From contig JAKSKN010000001.1 in the NCBI GenBank assembly GCA_024401695.1, forward strand, positions 372,001 to 436,000: 64,000 bases of DNA, given 5' to 3'. The first letter of the stretch is position 1. Each line of letters starts with the position of its first letter. A model generated the notes under the pieces. The model did no database searches. It was not told the DNA's origin and worked only from the letters and a program-made list of their open reading frames with translations. This DNA comes from Bacteroidales bacterium (GTDB lineage: Bacteria; Bacteroidota; Bacteroidia; Bacteroidales; UBA932). Both the position numbers and the translations under genes were made by a program. Below, piece after piece: positions 35,392 through 44,556 of the stretch.

Positions 35392-36404
35392 TGAAAGCCC
35401 TCCTGATTGCATTTCTGCTGCTCGCCGGGCAGGGCGGACCTCGATTTGACACTTACGAATGGGACTTCGGCCGCATAAACGAGGCCGACGGCGCCGTCAG
35501 CCACACTTTCGTGCTGATGAACGACTCCCCCTCGCCGGTCAGGATCAGCCGCGCCATTCCCGGATGCACCTGCATAATGGCAAGCTTCCCGCAGGAAGAG
35601 ATAGCGCCTGGGCAGTTATGCGAAGTGGAGGTATTCTATTCACCGTCAGGGGCAAACGGAGTCACCTACCGCAACATAGAGATAATGGCCGCGGGCGGCG
35701 CGAGTCTTGGCACGCTCAATGTCAAGGCTGACGTGGTTCCGGCAGACAGAAGCATTCAGGAAAGATACCTCTATACCGTCGCGGACCTGATGTATGTCAG
35801 CAAGAAAAATATCCCGTTCGGCTACCTTGGCCACGGGAAGACACTTTCAAAAGTGATATACCTCGCGAATGCCGCGAAGGAGACCGTGGAGCTGGAGGCC
35901 TCGGCATCAGGCTCACCTTATTTCTCCGTGAGCTGTCCGGCGGCAGTCGGTCCCGGGAAGGAAGTGCCGGTGCTGCTTACCTGGGCTATGCCGTCCGACC
36001 CGTCATTCATCGCCACCTGCCGCGACACGGTCAGGTTCAGCATAGACGGCAGACGCTCCGTCATCCCGGTCGCGGTGTCCGCCATCTGCACAGATGTCGC
36101 GGAACCGTCTCCGTCCGCACCGCTTCTTCAGACATATCCATCGCAGGCACAGCTCAAGAAAGGCCTGCTTTCACGCTCGTGGTCCGGTGAGATCTCCATT
36201 GAAAATGCAGGGAAGTCAGATCTCGAGATACTTGCTGTCGAAGCGCCGGACAACGTCTCCGTAGACCTTGAAGCAGGCGCCAGGCTTGCTCCCGGCAAAA
36301 GGATCAAAGTGTCGGCAAGCGTACGCGAAGCAGCCGGATTCCGCATCAACCTCTTCACCAACGATCCCGTCCACCCATACAAGGAACTAATTTACAAACC
36401 ATAA
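35391..36404 (+). CDS. Exported DUF1573 domain protein
   Basis: 337 aa. It has a short signal peptide (residues 1-15 or so). The DUF1573 core is clear: YEWDFGRINEADGAVSHTFVLMND and GCTCIMASFPQEEIAPGQ. A second Ig-like region follows, with ISIENAGKSDLEILAVEAPDN. DUF1573 proteins are common in Bacteroidetes and have no assigned function; ASH-like folds suggest binding. It lies between the esterase (1-nt overlap) and the GH3 gene (9 nt), so it is probably co-expressed with them. Confidence 0.85.
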   Translation: MKALLIAFLLLAGQGGPRFDTYEWDFGRINEADGAVSHTFVLMNDSPSPVRISRAIPGCTCIMASFPQEEIAPGQLCEVEVFYSPSGANGVTYRNIEIMAAGGASLGTLNVKADVVPADRSIQERYLYTVADLMYVSKKNIPFGYLGHGKTLSKVIYLANAAKETVELEASASGSPYFSVSCPAAVGPGKEVPVLLTWAMPSDPSFIATCRDTVRFSIDGRRSVIPVAVSAICTDVAEPSPSAPLLQTYPSQAQLKKGLLSRSWSGEISIENAGKSDLEILAVEAPDNVSVDLEAGARLAPGKRIKVSASVREAAGFRINLFTNDPVHPYKELIYKP

Positions 36405-36413
36405 AAACAATCC

Positions 36414-39032
36414 ATGAAATCACCAAAATTCCTGATCGCACTCGCAGTTGCCTTCGCCGCCGTTTCCTGCGGCCCGAAGCAGACATACGAGTATCCGTTC
36501 CAGAACCCGAAGCTTTCGGTTGACGAACGTGTCGAAAACCTAATTTCACTCCTCACCCCTGAAGAGAAGGTCGGCCTTATGATGAACAAGTCCATCTCCG
36601 TCGACCGCCTCGGCATCCCATCCTACAACTGGTGGAGCGAAGCCTGCCACGGCGTACGCCAGGACGGCTACACCGTTTATCCTCAGCCTATCGGTATGGC
36701 TGCGGCATTCAACCCTGAGCAGATGTACGATGTATTCTCAACGGTTTCCGACGAAGCCCGCGCCAACTGGAACCGCTCAGACCACAACATCTTCAACGTC
36801 CCTATGGGTGTCACCTACTACCCGGGCAACCCTGAACTCACCTTCTGGTGTCCGAACGTGAACATCTTCCGCGACCCGCGCTGGGGACGTGGCCAGGAGA
36901 CCTGCGGCGAGGATCCGTATCTTACCGGAGTCCTCGGCCTTATGACAGTCAAGGGAATGCAGGGCAACGACGACAAGTATTTCAAGACCCACGCCTGCGC
37001 AAAGCATTATGCAGTGCACAGCGGTCCGGAGCCTCTCCGTCACACCTACAACGCTTCCGTTTCAATGCGCGACCTCTGGGAGACCTACCTTCCTGCATTC
37101 AAGAAGCTCGTCATCGAGGGTGACGTCCAGGAAGTTATGTGCGCATACAACCGCTATGAAGGCGTTCCTTGCTGCGCGAGCGACCGTCTCCTCATCGACA
37201 TCCTCCGCAACAAGTGGAACTACGACGCAATCATTCTCACCGACTGCGACGCCATCAACAACTTCTACACACGCGGCCAGCACGAGACCCACCCTGATCC
37301 GCTCAGCGCGACAGTCGACGCAGTCCTCAACGGTACCGACCTCGAGTGCGGAAAGGTTATGATGAACCTCGTCGAAGGTCTTGAGAAGGGTCTCATCTCC
37401 GAGGCCGACCTCGACAAGCATCTCCGCTACACCCTCAAGGGCCGCTTCGAACTCGGAATGTTCGACCCTGCCGAGATGCTCCCTTGGGCTGACCTCGGTG
37501 AAGACGTGATCAGCAGCGAGTCCAACAACGCTCTCGCAGAGCAGGCCGCACGCGAATCAATGGTTCTCCTCAAGAACAGCGGCGTGCTCCCTCTCTCTAA
37601 GGACATCAAGAACCTTCTCGTAGTGGGTCCTAACGCCGACGACGTGGCACTCCTCAACGGAAACTACGGCGGCACCCCTACCGACAACCACAAGCACTCC
37701 CTGCTCGAAGGGATCAAGAACGCACTCCCTGAAGCAAACGTACTCTACAGCAAGGGCTGCGAACTTACCGACGAATACAATACGATCTATCACCTCGGCG
37801 ACTTCAACGAAGGACAGGGCATCAAGGCCGAGTTCTACGAGAACAACGACCTCGCCGGCGAGCCTAAGGTCACAGGCAACTACGACGCAGTCAACTTCAG
37901 CACCTTCGGTGCATACGGCTTTGCAGAAGGCGTCGGCACCGAGAAGCTTTCAGTACGCCTTTCAGGTAAATACGTCGCCGACTTCGACGGTCCGCTCAGC
38001 TACTATGTCTCTTCAGACAACGGATACGTCCTCAAGGTCAACGGCAAGGTCGTCGAGAACGCAAAGCCTGGAATGGGCGGAATGGGTGGCTTCGGCTTCG
38101 GCCGTCGCGGCGGTCAGGTCTACAAGACCTTCGACGTGAAAGCCGGACAGAGCTATGACATCGTCATCGAATACAAGAAGGGCAACGGTCCTTTCGCAAT
38201 GCTCCGCGCAGACTTCTGCCAGCGCAAATATGCCGACTTCGCCGAGGAGAAGGCAATGGCCGAAAACGTTGACGCCATCATCGTCATCGGCGGTATCTCA
38301 GCCCAGATGGAAGGCGAAGGCGGTGACAAGTCCACCATCGAGCTCTCCAACGTACAGCAGCGCCTTCTCAAGGCAATGCGTGCCACCGGCAAACCTGTCG
38401 TATTCGTAAGCTGCTCAGGTTCCTGCCTTGCATTCGCAAGCGTCGAGAACGAGTATGACGCCCTCCTTCAGGCCTGGTATCCGGGACAGGGCGGAGCAAA
38501 GGCTCTTGCAGACGTCCTCTTCGGCGACTTCAACCCTTCAGGCAAGCTCCCTGTAACGTTCTACGCATCCAACGACGACCTCCCTGACTTCCTTGACTAC
38601 AGTATGGAGAACCGCACCTACAAGTATTTCCGCGGCACACCTCTCTATGCATTCGGTTATGGTCTCTCATACACCACCTTCGAATATGGCCAGCCTAAGC
38701 TTTCAAAGGCCTCTATGAAGAAGGACGGCAAGGTGACCGTAAGCGTCCCTGTAAGCAACACCGGATCGGTTGACGGTGCAGAGATCGTGGAGGTATATGT
38801 AAAGGCACTCGATTATCCTGAGGCTCCGATCAAGTCCCTCCAGGGCTTCAAGAAGGTTGACATCAAGGCCGGAGCAAAGGCCACAGTCAAGATTGAGCTT
38901 ACGGGCGCTTCCTTCGAGTACTACGACGCAACGATCGACGAACTCTCAACCCGTCCTGGCAAGTACCAGATTATGGTCGGCAGTTCATCCCTCGACAAGG
39001 ACCTCCAGGTTCTCGACTTCGAAGTCATCTGA
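36414..39032 (+). CDS. Glycoside hydrolase family 3 with inserted PA14 domain (beta-xylosidase/glucosidase-like)
   Basis: 872 aa lipoprotein (AAVSCGPK). The N-terminal GH3 barrel contains YNWWSEACHGV, typical of xylosidase-like GH3, and AKHYAVHSGPE. The nucleophile is predicted as Asp277 in ILTDCDA. Residues about 470-600 are a PA14-like insertion (IKAEFYENNDLAG) with a Gly/Met-rich loop (GMGGMGGFGFGRRGG). The GH3 C-terminal domain and an FnIII-like end (VSVPVSNTGSVDGAEIVEVY) follow. It removes terminal sugars from oligosaccharides; xylose is the best guess. Codon use is strongly C-biased, suggesting high expression. A terminator follows. Confidence 0.92.
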   Translation: MKSPKFLIALAVAFAAVSCGPKQTYEYPFQNPKLSVDERVENLISLLTPEEKVGLMMNKSISVDRLGIPSYNWWSEACHGVRQDGYTVYPQPIGMAAAFNPEQMYDVFSTVSDEARANWNRSDHNIFNVPMGVTYYPGNPELTFWCPNVNIFRDPRWGRGQETCGEDPYLTGVLGLMTVKGMQGNDDKYFKTHACAKHYAVHSGPEPLRHTYNASVSMRDLWETYLPAFKKLVIEGDVQEVMCAYNRYEGVPCCASDRLLIDILRNKWNYDAIILTDCDAINNFYTRGQHETHPDPLSATVDAVLNGTDLECGKVMMNLVEGLEKGLISEADLDKHLRYTLKGRFELGMFDPAEMLPWADLGEDVISSESNNALAEQAARESMVLLKNSGVLPLSKDIKNLLVVGPNADDVALLNGNYGGTPTDNHKHSLLEGIKNALPEANVLYSKGCELTDEYNTIYHLGDFNEGQGIKAEFYENNDLAGEPKVTGNYDAVNFSTFGAYGFAEGVGTEKLSVRLSGKYVADFDGPLSYYVSSDNGYVLKVNGKVVENAKPGMGGMGGFGFGRRGGQVYKTFDVKAGQSYDIVIEYKKGNGPFAMLRADFCQRKYADFAEEKAMAENVDAIIVIGGISAQMEGEGGDKSTIELSNVQQRLLKAMRATGKPVVFVSCSGSCLAFASVENEYDALLQAWYPGQGGAKALADVLFGDFNPSGKLPVTFYASNDDLPDFLDYSMENRTYKYFRGTPLYAFGYGLSYTTFEYGQPKLSKASMKKDGKVTVSVPVSNTGSVDGAEIVEVYVKALDYPEAPIKSLQGFKKVDIKAGAKATVKIELTGASFEYYDATIDELSTRPGKYQIMVGSSSLDKDLQVLDFEVI

Positions 39033-39050
39033 TAAAGCCTGACAATGCAG

Positions 39051-39086
39051 AAGGAGGATGGCCCAAAGGTCACCCTCCTTCTTTTT
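39051..39086 (+). terminator. Rho-independent terminator after the GH3 gene
   Basis: AAGGAGG pairs with CCTCCTT around a partly paired loop, followed by CTTTTTATCC. It lies between convergent genes. Confidence 0.8.
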
Positions 39087-39118
39087 ATCCTGCCGGCTCC
39101 GGAAAGGAAAGCCGATTC

Positions 39119-39931
39119 TTACAGTTCGATTGTCATTCCGCAATGGAACCGGTCCACGGCGTCCCCGAGGCAGGTCTTGAGCACGTCATAGGCACTGTCG
39201 CCGGTACAATGGCCCGTGATGACCCTTCGGATCCCGGCCTCCCGGATCTTTGCGGCAACGGCCCTGACCTCATCGTCATTCATACGGAAAAGATGCAGGC
39301 CGCCAAGGTATGCCTTGACAGGCTCTCCGGGGAATGCCCTTCTGACTTCGTCCATTACGACATCGGCTCCGCTGTGGGAGCAGCTGTTGAAAATCACAAG
39401 GCCCTCTTCGGTACGGAACACAAGGCTCTGCTCGTGTGAGAAGTCATCGGGCGCGTACCACAATCCCCGGCGGACATAGAGATGAGCCTTCCGCCCGATT
39501 CTGGAAAGGCCTGCCGTGGAGTGAGGGACTACGAACACGTCCCTGTCAATCTCCGCCACGCCTGAAGGGGACTTGATCCGCCCGCGGTATGTCGAAAGGA
39601 TGCCCTTTGGAAGCCCGATGTACCGGCTCAGGAACCTGTAACCGCCATAACAGTTCTCGCGGGCATTGGGGCTGACGAAGAAATCGGCCTTGGAATTGCT
39701 GCGGAAGAACGCCTCCATACCCAGGGAATGGTCGTAGTGCGCGTGGGAAAGGACGGCACAGTCGACATTGGATATGTCAATGCCGAGTTCCCCAGCATTT
39801 TTAATGAAAAGCTCCGACCCGCCGGTATCCAGCAGGTATCTTTTCCCATTGAATTCTATGTGGAAGGACAGCCCCCATTCGCCTTCGAAGGCGCCGCATC
39901 CGATGTTGTCCGAAAGCACCTGTACCTTCAT
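39119..39931 (-). CDS. MBL-fold metallo-hydrolase
   Basis: 270 aa from ATG 39931. An upstream in-frame TTG is ignored. The zinc motif is His63-Ala-His65-Tyr-Asp67-His68. Additional ligands are in SCSHSGADVV and TGHCTGDSAYDVLK. The layout resembles the MJ0301-like subgroup annotated near dihydropterin enzymes; the natural substrate is unknown. It is last in the run divIC-tmk-BT_3928-like-MBL, 19 nt after its neighbour. Confidence 0.85.
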   Translation of the reverse strand: MKVQVLSDNIGCGAFEGEWGLSFHIEFNGKRYLLDTGGSELFIKNAGELGIDISNVDCAVLSHAHYDHSLGMEAFFRSNSKADFFVSPNARENCYGGYRFLSRYIGLPKGILSTYRGRIKSPSGVAEIDRDVFVVPHSTAGLSRIGRKAHLYVRRGLWYAPDDFSHEQSLVFRTEEGLVIFNSCSHSGADVVMDEVRRAFPGEPVKAYLGGLHLFRMNDDEVRAVAAKIREAGIRRVITGHCTGDSAYDVLKTCLGDAVDRFHCGMTIEL

Positions 39932-39950
39932 CCCTGAACCAGTCAAATGA

Positions 39951-41003
39951 TCATATCAGCAGCAATACGGCAAAGACATACAGCAGGAAGGCCTGAAGCC
40001 GCATGCGTGGTTTGGCCGTGCTGTCCATCAGGACCTCCGTCGAATCGGTCCGTGCCAGCCACTCCAGGTCATCCTTCGCCGGCAGCACGCGGACAGCCCA
40101 TTTGTTGACAATCTGGCCGTCGGCTATGTATGTGGCGCCGCCATTCGAACGGTTGAGCGTCATCAGCATCCTCCGGTCGGCGAAATACAGGTTCAGGAGG
40201 ACATCCGGTTCCCTGACGAAATCGGTGATCTCATCCGGAGTCGATGCGACCAGGACAAGAGGTTCCAGTCCCGAGCGCCGCACGTCACCCACAAAGGATG
40301 CTATCTCCTTCCACCTGCTTTCCGATATCTTCCCGGGGTCATAAGCCGACACAAGCATAAGTCTCTTGCCGAAAACCATCTCGTCGGCATACTCGCCGTT
40401 AACATCGCAGAATGACAGCATAGGTGCATCCGGGGCGTACTCATCGTCAGGTTGCATTATCTCAACGCCCGGCGAAAGCGAGGTGAAATCCTGCATAGGG
40501 ATGGAAAGCAGCGAATATAAAAGGAAAAGAGCCGCAGAGACCATAGCGAGCCAGAATGCCACATATCTGTTTTTCGCCGCCTTGTACGGCACATTAAGAG
40601 GAACGAATGCCACAGCCCACAGGACCAGCAGCACAATGTTCTTCCAGAAGCTCTGGGCGTGGGTCAGATGGATTGCCTCTCCGAAACAGCCACAATCCAT
40701 TGGCGGGTTGCATATCCACAGAACCGCCGTAAGTACGGTAAAACCGCCCAGCACCACCGCCGTGGCGATACCGGTTGCCTTATGCCAGCAGTCCGTTATC
40801 ATCGCAGCTCCCAGTGCGGCTTCAATCATAGCCATCACTATGCCCGCCACACGGGCGCACGGCATCAGGAACCACAGGTGCAGGAACTTGAAATACTCCT
40901 CGACGACGAGCCCGGAGCCGACAGGGTCCATAAGCTTGAGGATCGCCGCAAGGAAGAAAACCGAACCGACAATCGCGGCGCTAATTCTTCTCAGAGCTCT
41001 CAT
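39951..41003 (-). CDS. BT_3928-like membrane protein (DoxX/MauE-type plus thioredoxin-like domain)
   Basis: 350 aa. Four or five membrane helices at about residues 8-175 include CNPPMDCGCFGEAI, a MauE/DoxX-like CxCFG motif. The soluble C-terminal part (about 195-330: RLMLVSAYDPGKISE, YIADGQIVNKWAV) looks thioredoxin-like but has no CxxC. A final helix ends the protein. This matches a Bacteroidetes family of unknown function, possibly linked to redox. The start overlaps tmk by 23 nt. Confidence 0.75.
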   Translation of the reverse strand: MRALRRISAAIVGSVFFLAAILKLMDPVGSGLVVEEYFKFLHLWFLMPCARVAGIVMAMIEAALGAAMITDCWHKATGIATAVVLGGFTVLTAVLWICNPPMDCGCFGEAIHLTHAQSFWKNIVLLVLWAVAFVPLNVPYKAAKNRYVAFWLAMVSAALFLLYSLLSIPMQDFTSLSPGVEIMQPDDEYAPDAPMLSFCDVNGEYADEMVFGKRLMLVSAYDPGKISESRWKEIASFVGDVRRSGLEPLVLVASTPDEITDFVREPDVLLNLYFADRRMLMTLNRSNGGATYIADGQIVNKWAVRVLPAKDDLEWLARTDSTEVLMDSTAKPRMRLQAFLLYVFAVLLLI

Positions 41004-41667
41004 ATGCGGCCTTAACCTTTAGGAAAATGACTTCCGGCGGAAGCATCTTTCCGTCTTCATCAGAACAATCGATCACTATGAAACGGCTGTCCCTTTCAGC
41101 CTGGCGCCTGTACATCTCGCGGACGCGCTTCTGGAAGGCGATGTCCGCCTCGTGGATATCCTGCGAACCGTGCAGATACTCCCTGTGGTCGTCGCCATCG
41201 CGATTCTTCTTCAGGCTGGCCTCGACAAAGCCGATAGGGACATCAAGGAAAATGTTAAGGTCCGGATGCGGAAGATTGAAATCGCCGTATTCGGTATTGA
41301 AGATCCAGTCCCGGAGTTCTTCGGCCTCAGTGGCGGAGGACAGCTTGGAGCACTGGTATGCGATATTCGAATAAACGTAGCGGTCGAGAAGGACCGTACC
41401 GCCTTCCGCAAGGGTCCTGCGGATCTGAGGCGCCGCACCGTGGCGGTCTTCCGCGAACAGCAGTGCCACCAGCTGCGGGTGAACCCCCTCTATGGAGCCG
41501 AAACCGCCGCGGAGGAACTTGCCTATCAGTTCACCATAAACGGGCGCATCATATCGCGGGAAATGGATGTACTCGAGCTTCGGGCACACGCTTTCAAGAT
41601 ACTCCTTCAGCAATTTCACCTGCGTGGACTTCCCCGCCCCGTCAAGGCCTTCCAGTACTACCAGCAT
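40981..41667 (-). CDS. tmk: Thymidylate kinase
   Basis: 228 aa. It phosphorylates dTMP to dTDP. The P-loop EGLDGAGKST is at residues 6-15; VLLDRYVYSNIAYQ is the conserved DR(Y/F) motif. The LID region has KKNRDGDDHREYL. It lies 3 nt downstream of the DivIC-like gene and overlaps the next gene by 23 nt. Confidence 0.95.
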   Translation of the reverse strand: MLVVLEGLDGAGKSTQVKLLKEYLESVCPKLEYIHFPRYDAPVYGELIGKFLRGGFGSIEGVHPQLVALLFAEDRHGAAPQIRRTLAEGGTVLLDRYVYSNIAYQCSKLSSATEAEELRDWIFNTEYGDFNLPHPDLNIFLDVPIGFVEASLKKNRDGDDHREYLHGSQDIHEADIAFQKRVREMYRRQAERDSRFIVIDCSDEDGKMLPPEVIFLKVKAAYESSEKN

Positions 41668-41670
41668 AAC

Positions 41671-41958
41671 TTATTCAACAATATAAACGTCATCTCCCTC
41701 CTCAGAAAAATAGAACTCCTCACGTGCGAACTGCTCCAGGGTGTCCTTATTCTGGGACATTGCTTCAATCTTCCGGTCGAGACGCGCATTATCCTCCCCG
41801 TACCACTCGATCTGCTTTTCCTGCGCACGAAGGCTGACCCTGGCCTGAACCCACGTTATTATGCTGTCTTTCTTGAAAAGAAGGAAGATCAGGAACACGA
41901 TGGTGACGACTATCGCATAGCGGAGAAAAGAAGAGCGGATTTCTTTGTCTTGTTTCAT
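41671..41958 (-). CDS. FtsB/DivIC-family septum formation initiator
   Basis: 95 aa from ATG 41958. A short cytoplasmic start, one membrane helix (about residues 14-32) and a coiled coil (SLRAQEKQIEWYGEDNARLDRKI) are followed by QFAREEFYFSEEGDDVYIVE. This is the small bitopic FtsB/DivIC form, a component of the divisome. Its start follows a promoter shared back-to-back with the nucleotidyltransferase gene. Confidence 0.88.
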   Translation of the reverse strand: MKQDKEIRSSFLRYAIVVTIVFLIFLLFKKDSIITWVQARVSLRAQEKQIEWYGEDNARLDRKIEAMSQNKDTLEQFAREEFYFSEEGDDVYIVE

Positions 41959-41970
41959 AGCGGAATTGTA

Positions 41971-41988
41971 CAAAAATAGTTATTTTTG
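41971..41988. promoter_or_regulatory. Back-to-back divergent -7 elements
   Basis: CAAAAATA-GT-TATTTTTG is a perfect palindrome made of two opposed TATTTTTG boxes 2 bp apart. The minus box (41971-41978) serves the DivIC-like gene and the plus box (41981-41988) the nucleotidyltransferase at 42010. The two polymerase footprints must overlap. Confidence 0.65.
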
Positions 41989-42009
41989 TGGAAATATTAA
42001 CATCTGAAA

Positions 42010-42939
42010 ATGAAACCTGCACTCCTTGTACTCGCTGCCGGAATGGGCAGCCGCTACGGCGGACTCAAACAAATGGACGGCCTCGGCCCGAACAATGAAA
42101 CCATTATCGACTATTCCATCTACGACGCCGTCCAGGCGGGATTCGGCAAGGTGGTTTACATCGTGAGGGAATATTTTCTCCAGCAGTTCAAGGATACGGT
42201 CAAGCAGAAGTACAGCAATGTGAAGTGCGTTGACGGCACTCCGCTCGAATTCGTCTTCGTAACCCAGGAGCTCGACAAGATTCCGGCAGGTTTCACCCTG
42301 AACCCGGAGCGTCAGAAACCTTGGGGGACGGCGCACGCGATGCTTATGGCAAAGGATGTCATCAATGAACCTTTCGTAGTGATCAACGGAGATGATTTCT
42401 ATGGCAAGGAATCATTCCGCATAGCCGGCGACTGGTGCCGCGCGCACGAATCAAGCAAAGGCACATACGCGATCGTGGGATTCGAACTCGACCACACCCT
42501 CAGCGAATCCGGCAGCGTCTCACGAGGCATCTGCCACTACGACGCCGGCAACACACTCACCGACGTCGTGGAGCATCTCAACATCATCAAGGATGCCGAC
42601 GGCACAGTCTCCGGCGACAATTCCGCAACCGGCGAGCACGTGATCCTCGAGGGGAACGGCCTCTGCTCAATGAATATGTGGTGCTTCACACCTGACTACT
42701 TTGCGAAGAGCGAAGCAATTTTCGTCGATTTCCTCAAGGCATTCTCACAGGAACTCAAGAAGGAATTCTACATCCCATACGCAATCGACTGTATGGTAAA
42801 GGAAGGAAGCGCCAGATGTGACGTTCTGTCCACGCCTTCCCACTGGTTCGGCGTAACCTACAAGGAAGACCGTCCGGGCGTAGTTGCCAAATTCGCCGAA
42901 CTTGTAGCTTCGGGAGTATACCCTTCACCACTATACTAG
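42010..42939 (+). CDS. Sugar-phosphate nucleotidyltransferase family protein
   Basis: 309 aa. The N-terminal signature LAAGMGSRYGGLKQMDGLG matches the nucleotidyltransferase fold with a modified GxGxR loop. NGDDFYGKESF is the metal-binding region, and TPSHWFGVTYKEDRPGV lies near the end. It probably makes an NDP-sugar, but the substrate is not readable. It is followed after 12 nt by the CPBP protease gene. Confidence 0.85.
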   Translation: MKPALLVLAAGMGSRYGGLKQMDGLGPNNETIIDYSIYDAVQAGFGKVVYIVREYFLQQFKDTVKQKYSNVKCVDGTPLEFVFVTQELDKIPAGFTLNPERQKPWGTAHAMLMAKDVINEPFVVINGDDFYGKESFRIAGDWCRAHESSKGTYAIVGFELDHTLSESGSVSRGICHYDAGNTLTDVVEHLNIIKDADGTVSGDNSATGEHVILEGNGLCSMNMWCFTPDYFAKSEAIFVDFLKAFSQELKKEFYIPYAIDCMVKEGSARCDVLSTPSHWFGVTYKEDRPGVVAKFAELVASGVYPSPLY

Positions 42940-42951
42940 ACGCAGACTGAG

Positions 42952-43839
42952 ATGGCCAGACTTTCCAAAAGAAACTACACTTTCCTCAACCGATACTCCT
43001 ATTTCGTTCCGACCATCGCAGAGCTCTTCATCCTGCTGGTCTGGTTCATAGCCGGCATCATACTTGCCAACATAGTCACGCTGGCATTCTCCGCAACCGG
43101 CTCTGCAGCCAGAGAGGTGTCCATATTGATAGCCTATCCGCTGATGTTCATCCCGATGATGATCTACGCCAGCTACAAAAGTCAGAGCAACAGTATGAAC
43201 AAGAGCGGCATCAAGGTCGACAGCAACAATTTTGCACCGAAGGGAGCGGCTCTCTGCGCAGCACTCGTGATCTTAGGTACCCTGGCCCTGGGTTTCTGTT
43301 CAGACGCCATCACGTCAATCCTTCCCGAGATGCCGGAATGGCTCGAAGATATGCTCAGCAGCATGACACAGGGCACAGTGTGGATCAATTTCCTGTGTGT
43401 GAGCATTTTTGCGCCGATACTGGAGGAATGGCTTTGCCGCGGGATGGTTCTGCGCGGGCTGCTTCATAACGGCACAAAACCGGTATGGGCCATCATCATT
43501 TCCTCCATCTTCTTCGCCATCATCCACGCCAATCCATGGCAGGCCGTCCCTGCAATGCTTCTCGGCGCTTTGTTCGGCCTGGTCTACTACAAGACCGGAT
43601 CGTTGAAACTTACGATGCTGATGCATTTCACCAACAATACCTTCGCCCTTATCCTCGGGAACATCGATGCCACAAAGGATATCGAAAACTGGAGGGGATT
43701 CATCGACGGTCCCGAATACTGGGTTTACCTCGGGGCGAGCATCCTGGTTGTCGCACTGGTCGTCAAGACCTTCCTTGACATTCCCGACAAGTACGGGAAA
43801 GGCGGTATGGATCCGGTGCGCTGCCTATTCGAACAATAG
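42952..43839 (+). CDS. CPBP family intramembrane metalloprotease
   Basis: 295 aa with about seven membrane helices. The Abi/CAAX motif EEWLCRG has Glu158, Glu159 and Arg163. A second motif FFAIIHANPWQ and a third MLMHFTNN carry the metal His residues. CPBP members include CAAX proteases and bacteriocin-immunity proteins; the substrate here is unknown. It overlaps the convergent MurU-like gene by 15 nt. Confidence 0.9.
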   Translation: MARLSKRNYTFLNRYSYFVPTIAELFILLVWFIAGIILANIVTLAFSATGSAAREVSILIAYPLMFIPMMIYASYKSQSNSMNKSGIKVDSNNFAPKGAALCAALVILGTLALGFCSDAITSILPEMPEWLEDMLSSMTQGTVWINFLCVSIFAPILEEWLCRGMVLRGLLHNGTKPVWAIIISSIFFAIIHANPWQAVPAMLLGALFGLVYYKTGSLKLTMLMHFTNNTFALILGNIDATKDIENWRGFIDGPEYWVYLGASILVVALVVKTFLDIPDKYGKGGMDPVRCLFEQ

Positions 43840-44556
43840 GATTTTCTCTTCGGCTTCCGCGAGCTTTGCGGGAGACCCGATATCGATAAGGTTGAGATCC
43901 GTGGCCACGACTCCGTATATCGGACGGATGGCCGCGGATTTCAGATAGAAATCAATTATGGAGAAGTGCTCCGGCCAGTCTTCCATCAAGTCGAACACCT
44001 CATCGGAAATGATATGTATTCCACAGAAAGAATACCTGTGGTACCGGGACGGCTCGAAGTCAGGGTAAGGGCTTTTCACTTCGCCTGTCACGACATTGGT
44101 CCATCCCACCAGCCGCATATCATCATCAAAAAGCAGATACCTGTCGGCCTCCTTGTCCACCAGCAGCAGCGTGGCCAGCGAATCCGGCCTGTCAGCTGAA
44201 AGGAAGCCCCTGACATCGAGATCACTCAATATGTCCACGTTGTGGACCAGAAAGCGTCCCCGGCCGAGGAGTCCTTCGGCGTGACGTATGCCGCCGCCTG
44301 TCTCAAGCGGCTCCGAACCGCTTTCCAACGACACTTTCACAGGGATCCCGAAGTCCTTCGATTCCAGGAAGGATACCACTTTGTCCGCAAAATGGCAGGC
44401 ATTCACCACACATTCCTCCATTCCGGCATCACGCATCTTCAAGATGACGCGCTCCAGCATAGTCACCCCTCCGACCGGCACAAGGGCCTTCGGGATAGTG
44501 TTGGTGATCGGGCGCAGCCTGGTTCCCAGGCCGGCTGCAAATATCATTGCTTTCAT
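43825..44556 (-). CDS. MurU-like nucleotidyltransferase
   Basis: 243 aa. GLGTRLRPITNTIPKALVPV is the canonical nucleotidyltransferase loop; VHNVDILSDLD carries the metal-binding Asp. Its best known relatives include MurU, which makes UDP-MurNAc from MurNAc-1-phosphate during peptidoglycan recycling. The stop side overlaps the CPBP gene, and the start overlaps the kinase-like gene by 4 nt (ATGA), the same pairing as amgK-murU. Confidence 0.8.
   Translation of the reverse strand: MKAMIFAAGLGTRLRPITNTIPKALVPVGGVTMLERVILKMRDAGMEECVVNACHFADKVVSFLESKDFGIPVKVSLESGSEPLETGGGIRHAEGLLGRGRFLVHNVDILSDLDVRGFLSADRPDSLATLLLVDKEADRYLLFDDDMRLVGWTNVVTGEVKSPYPDFEPSRYHRYSFCGIHIISDEVFDLMEDWPEHFSIIDFYLKSAAIRPIYGVVATDLNLIDIGSPAKLAEAEEKILLFE

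Noticed and set aside
33934-35412. 492-codon minus-strand ORF opposite the carboxylesterase
   Set aside because: No family motifs, while the plus frame has a signal peptide and the FGQSGGG motif.
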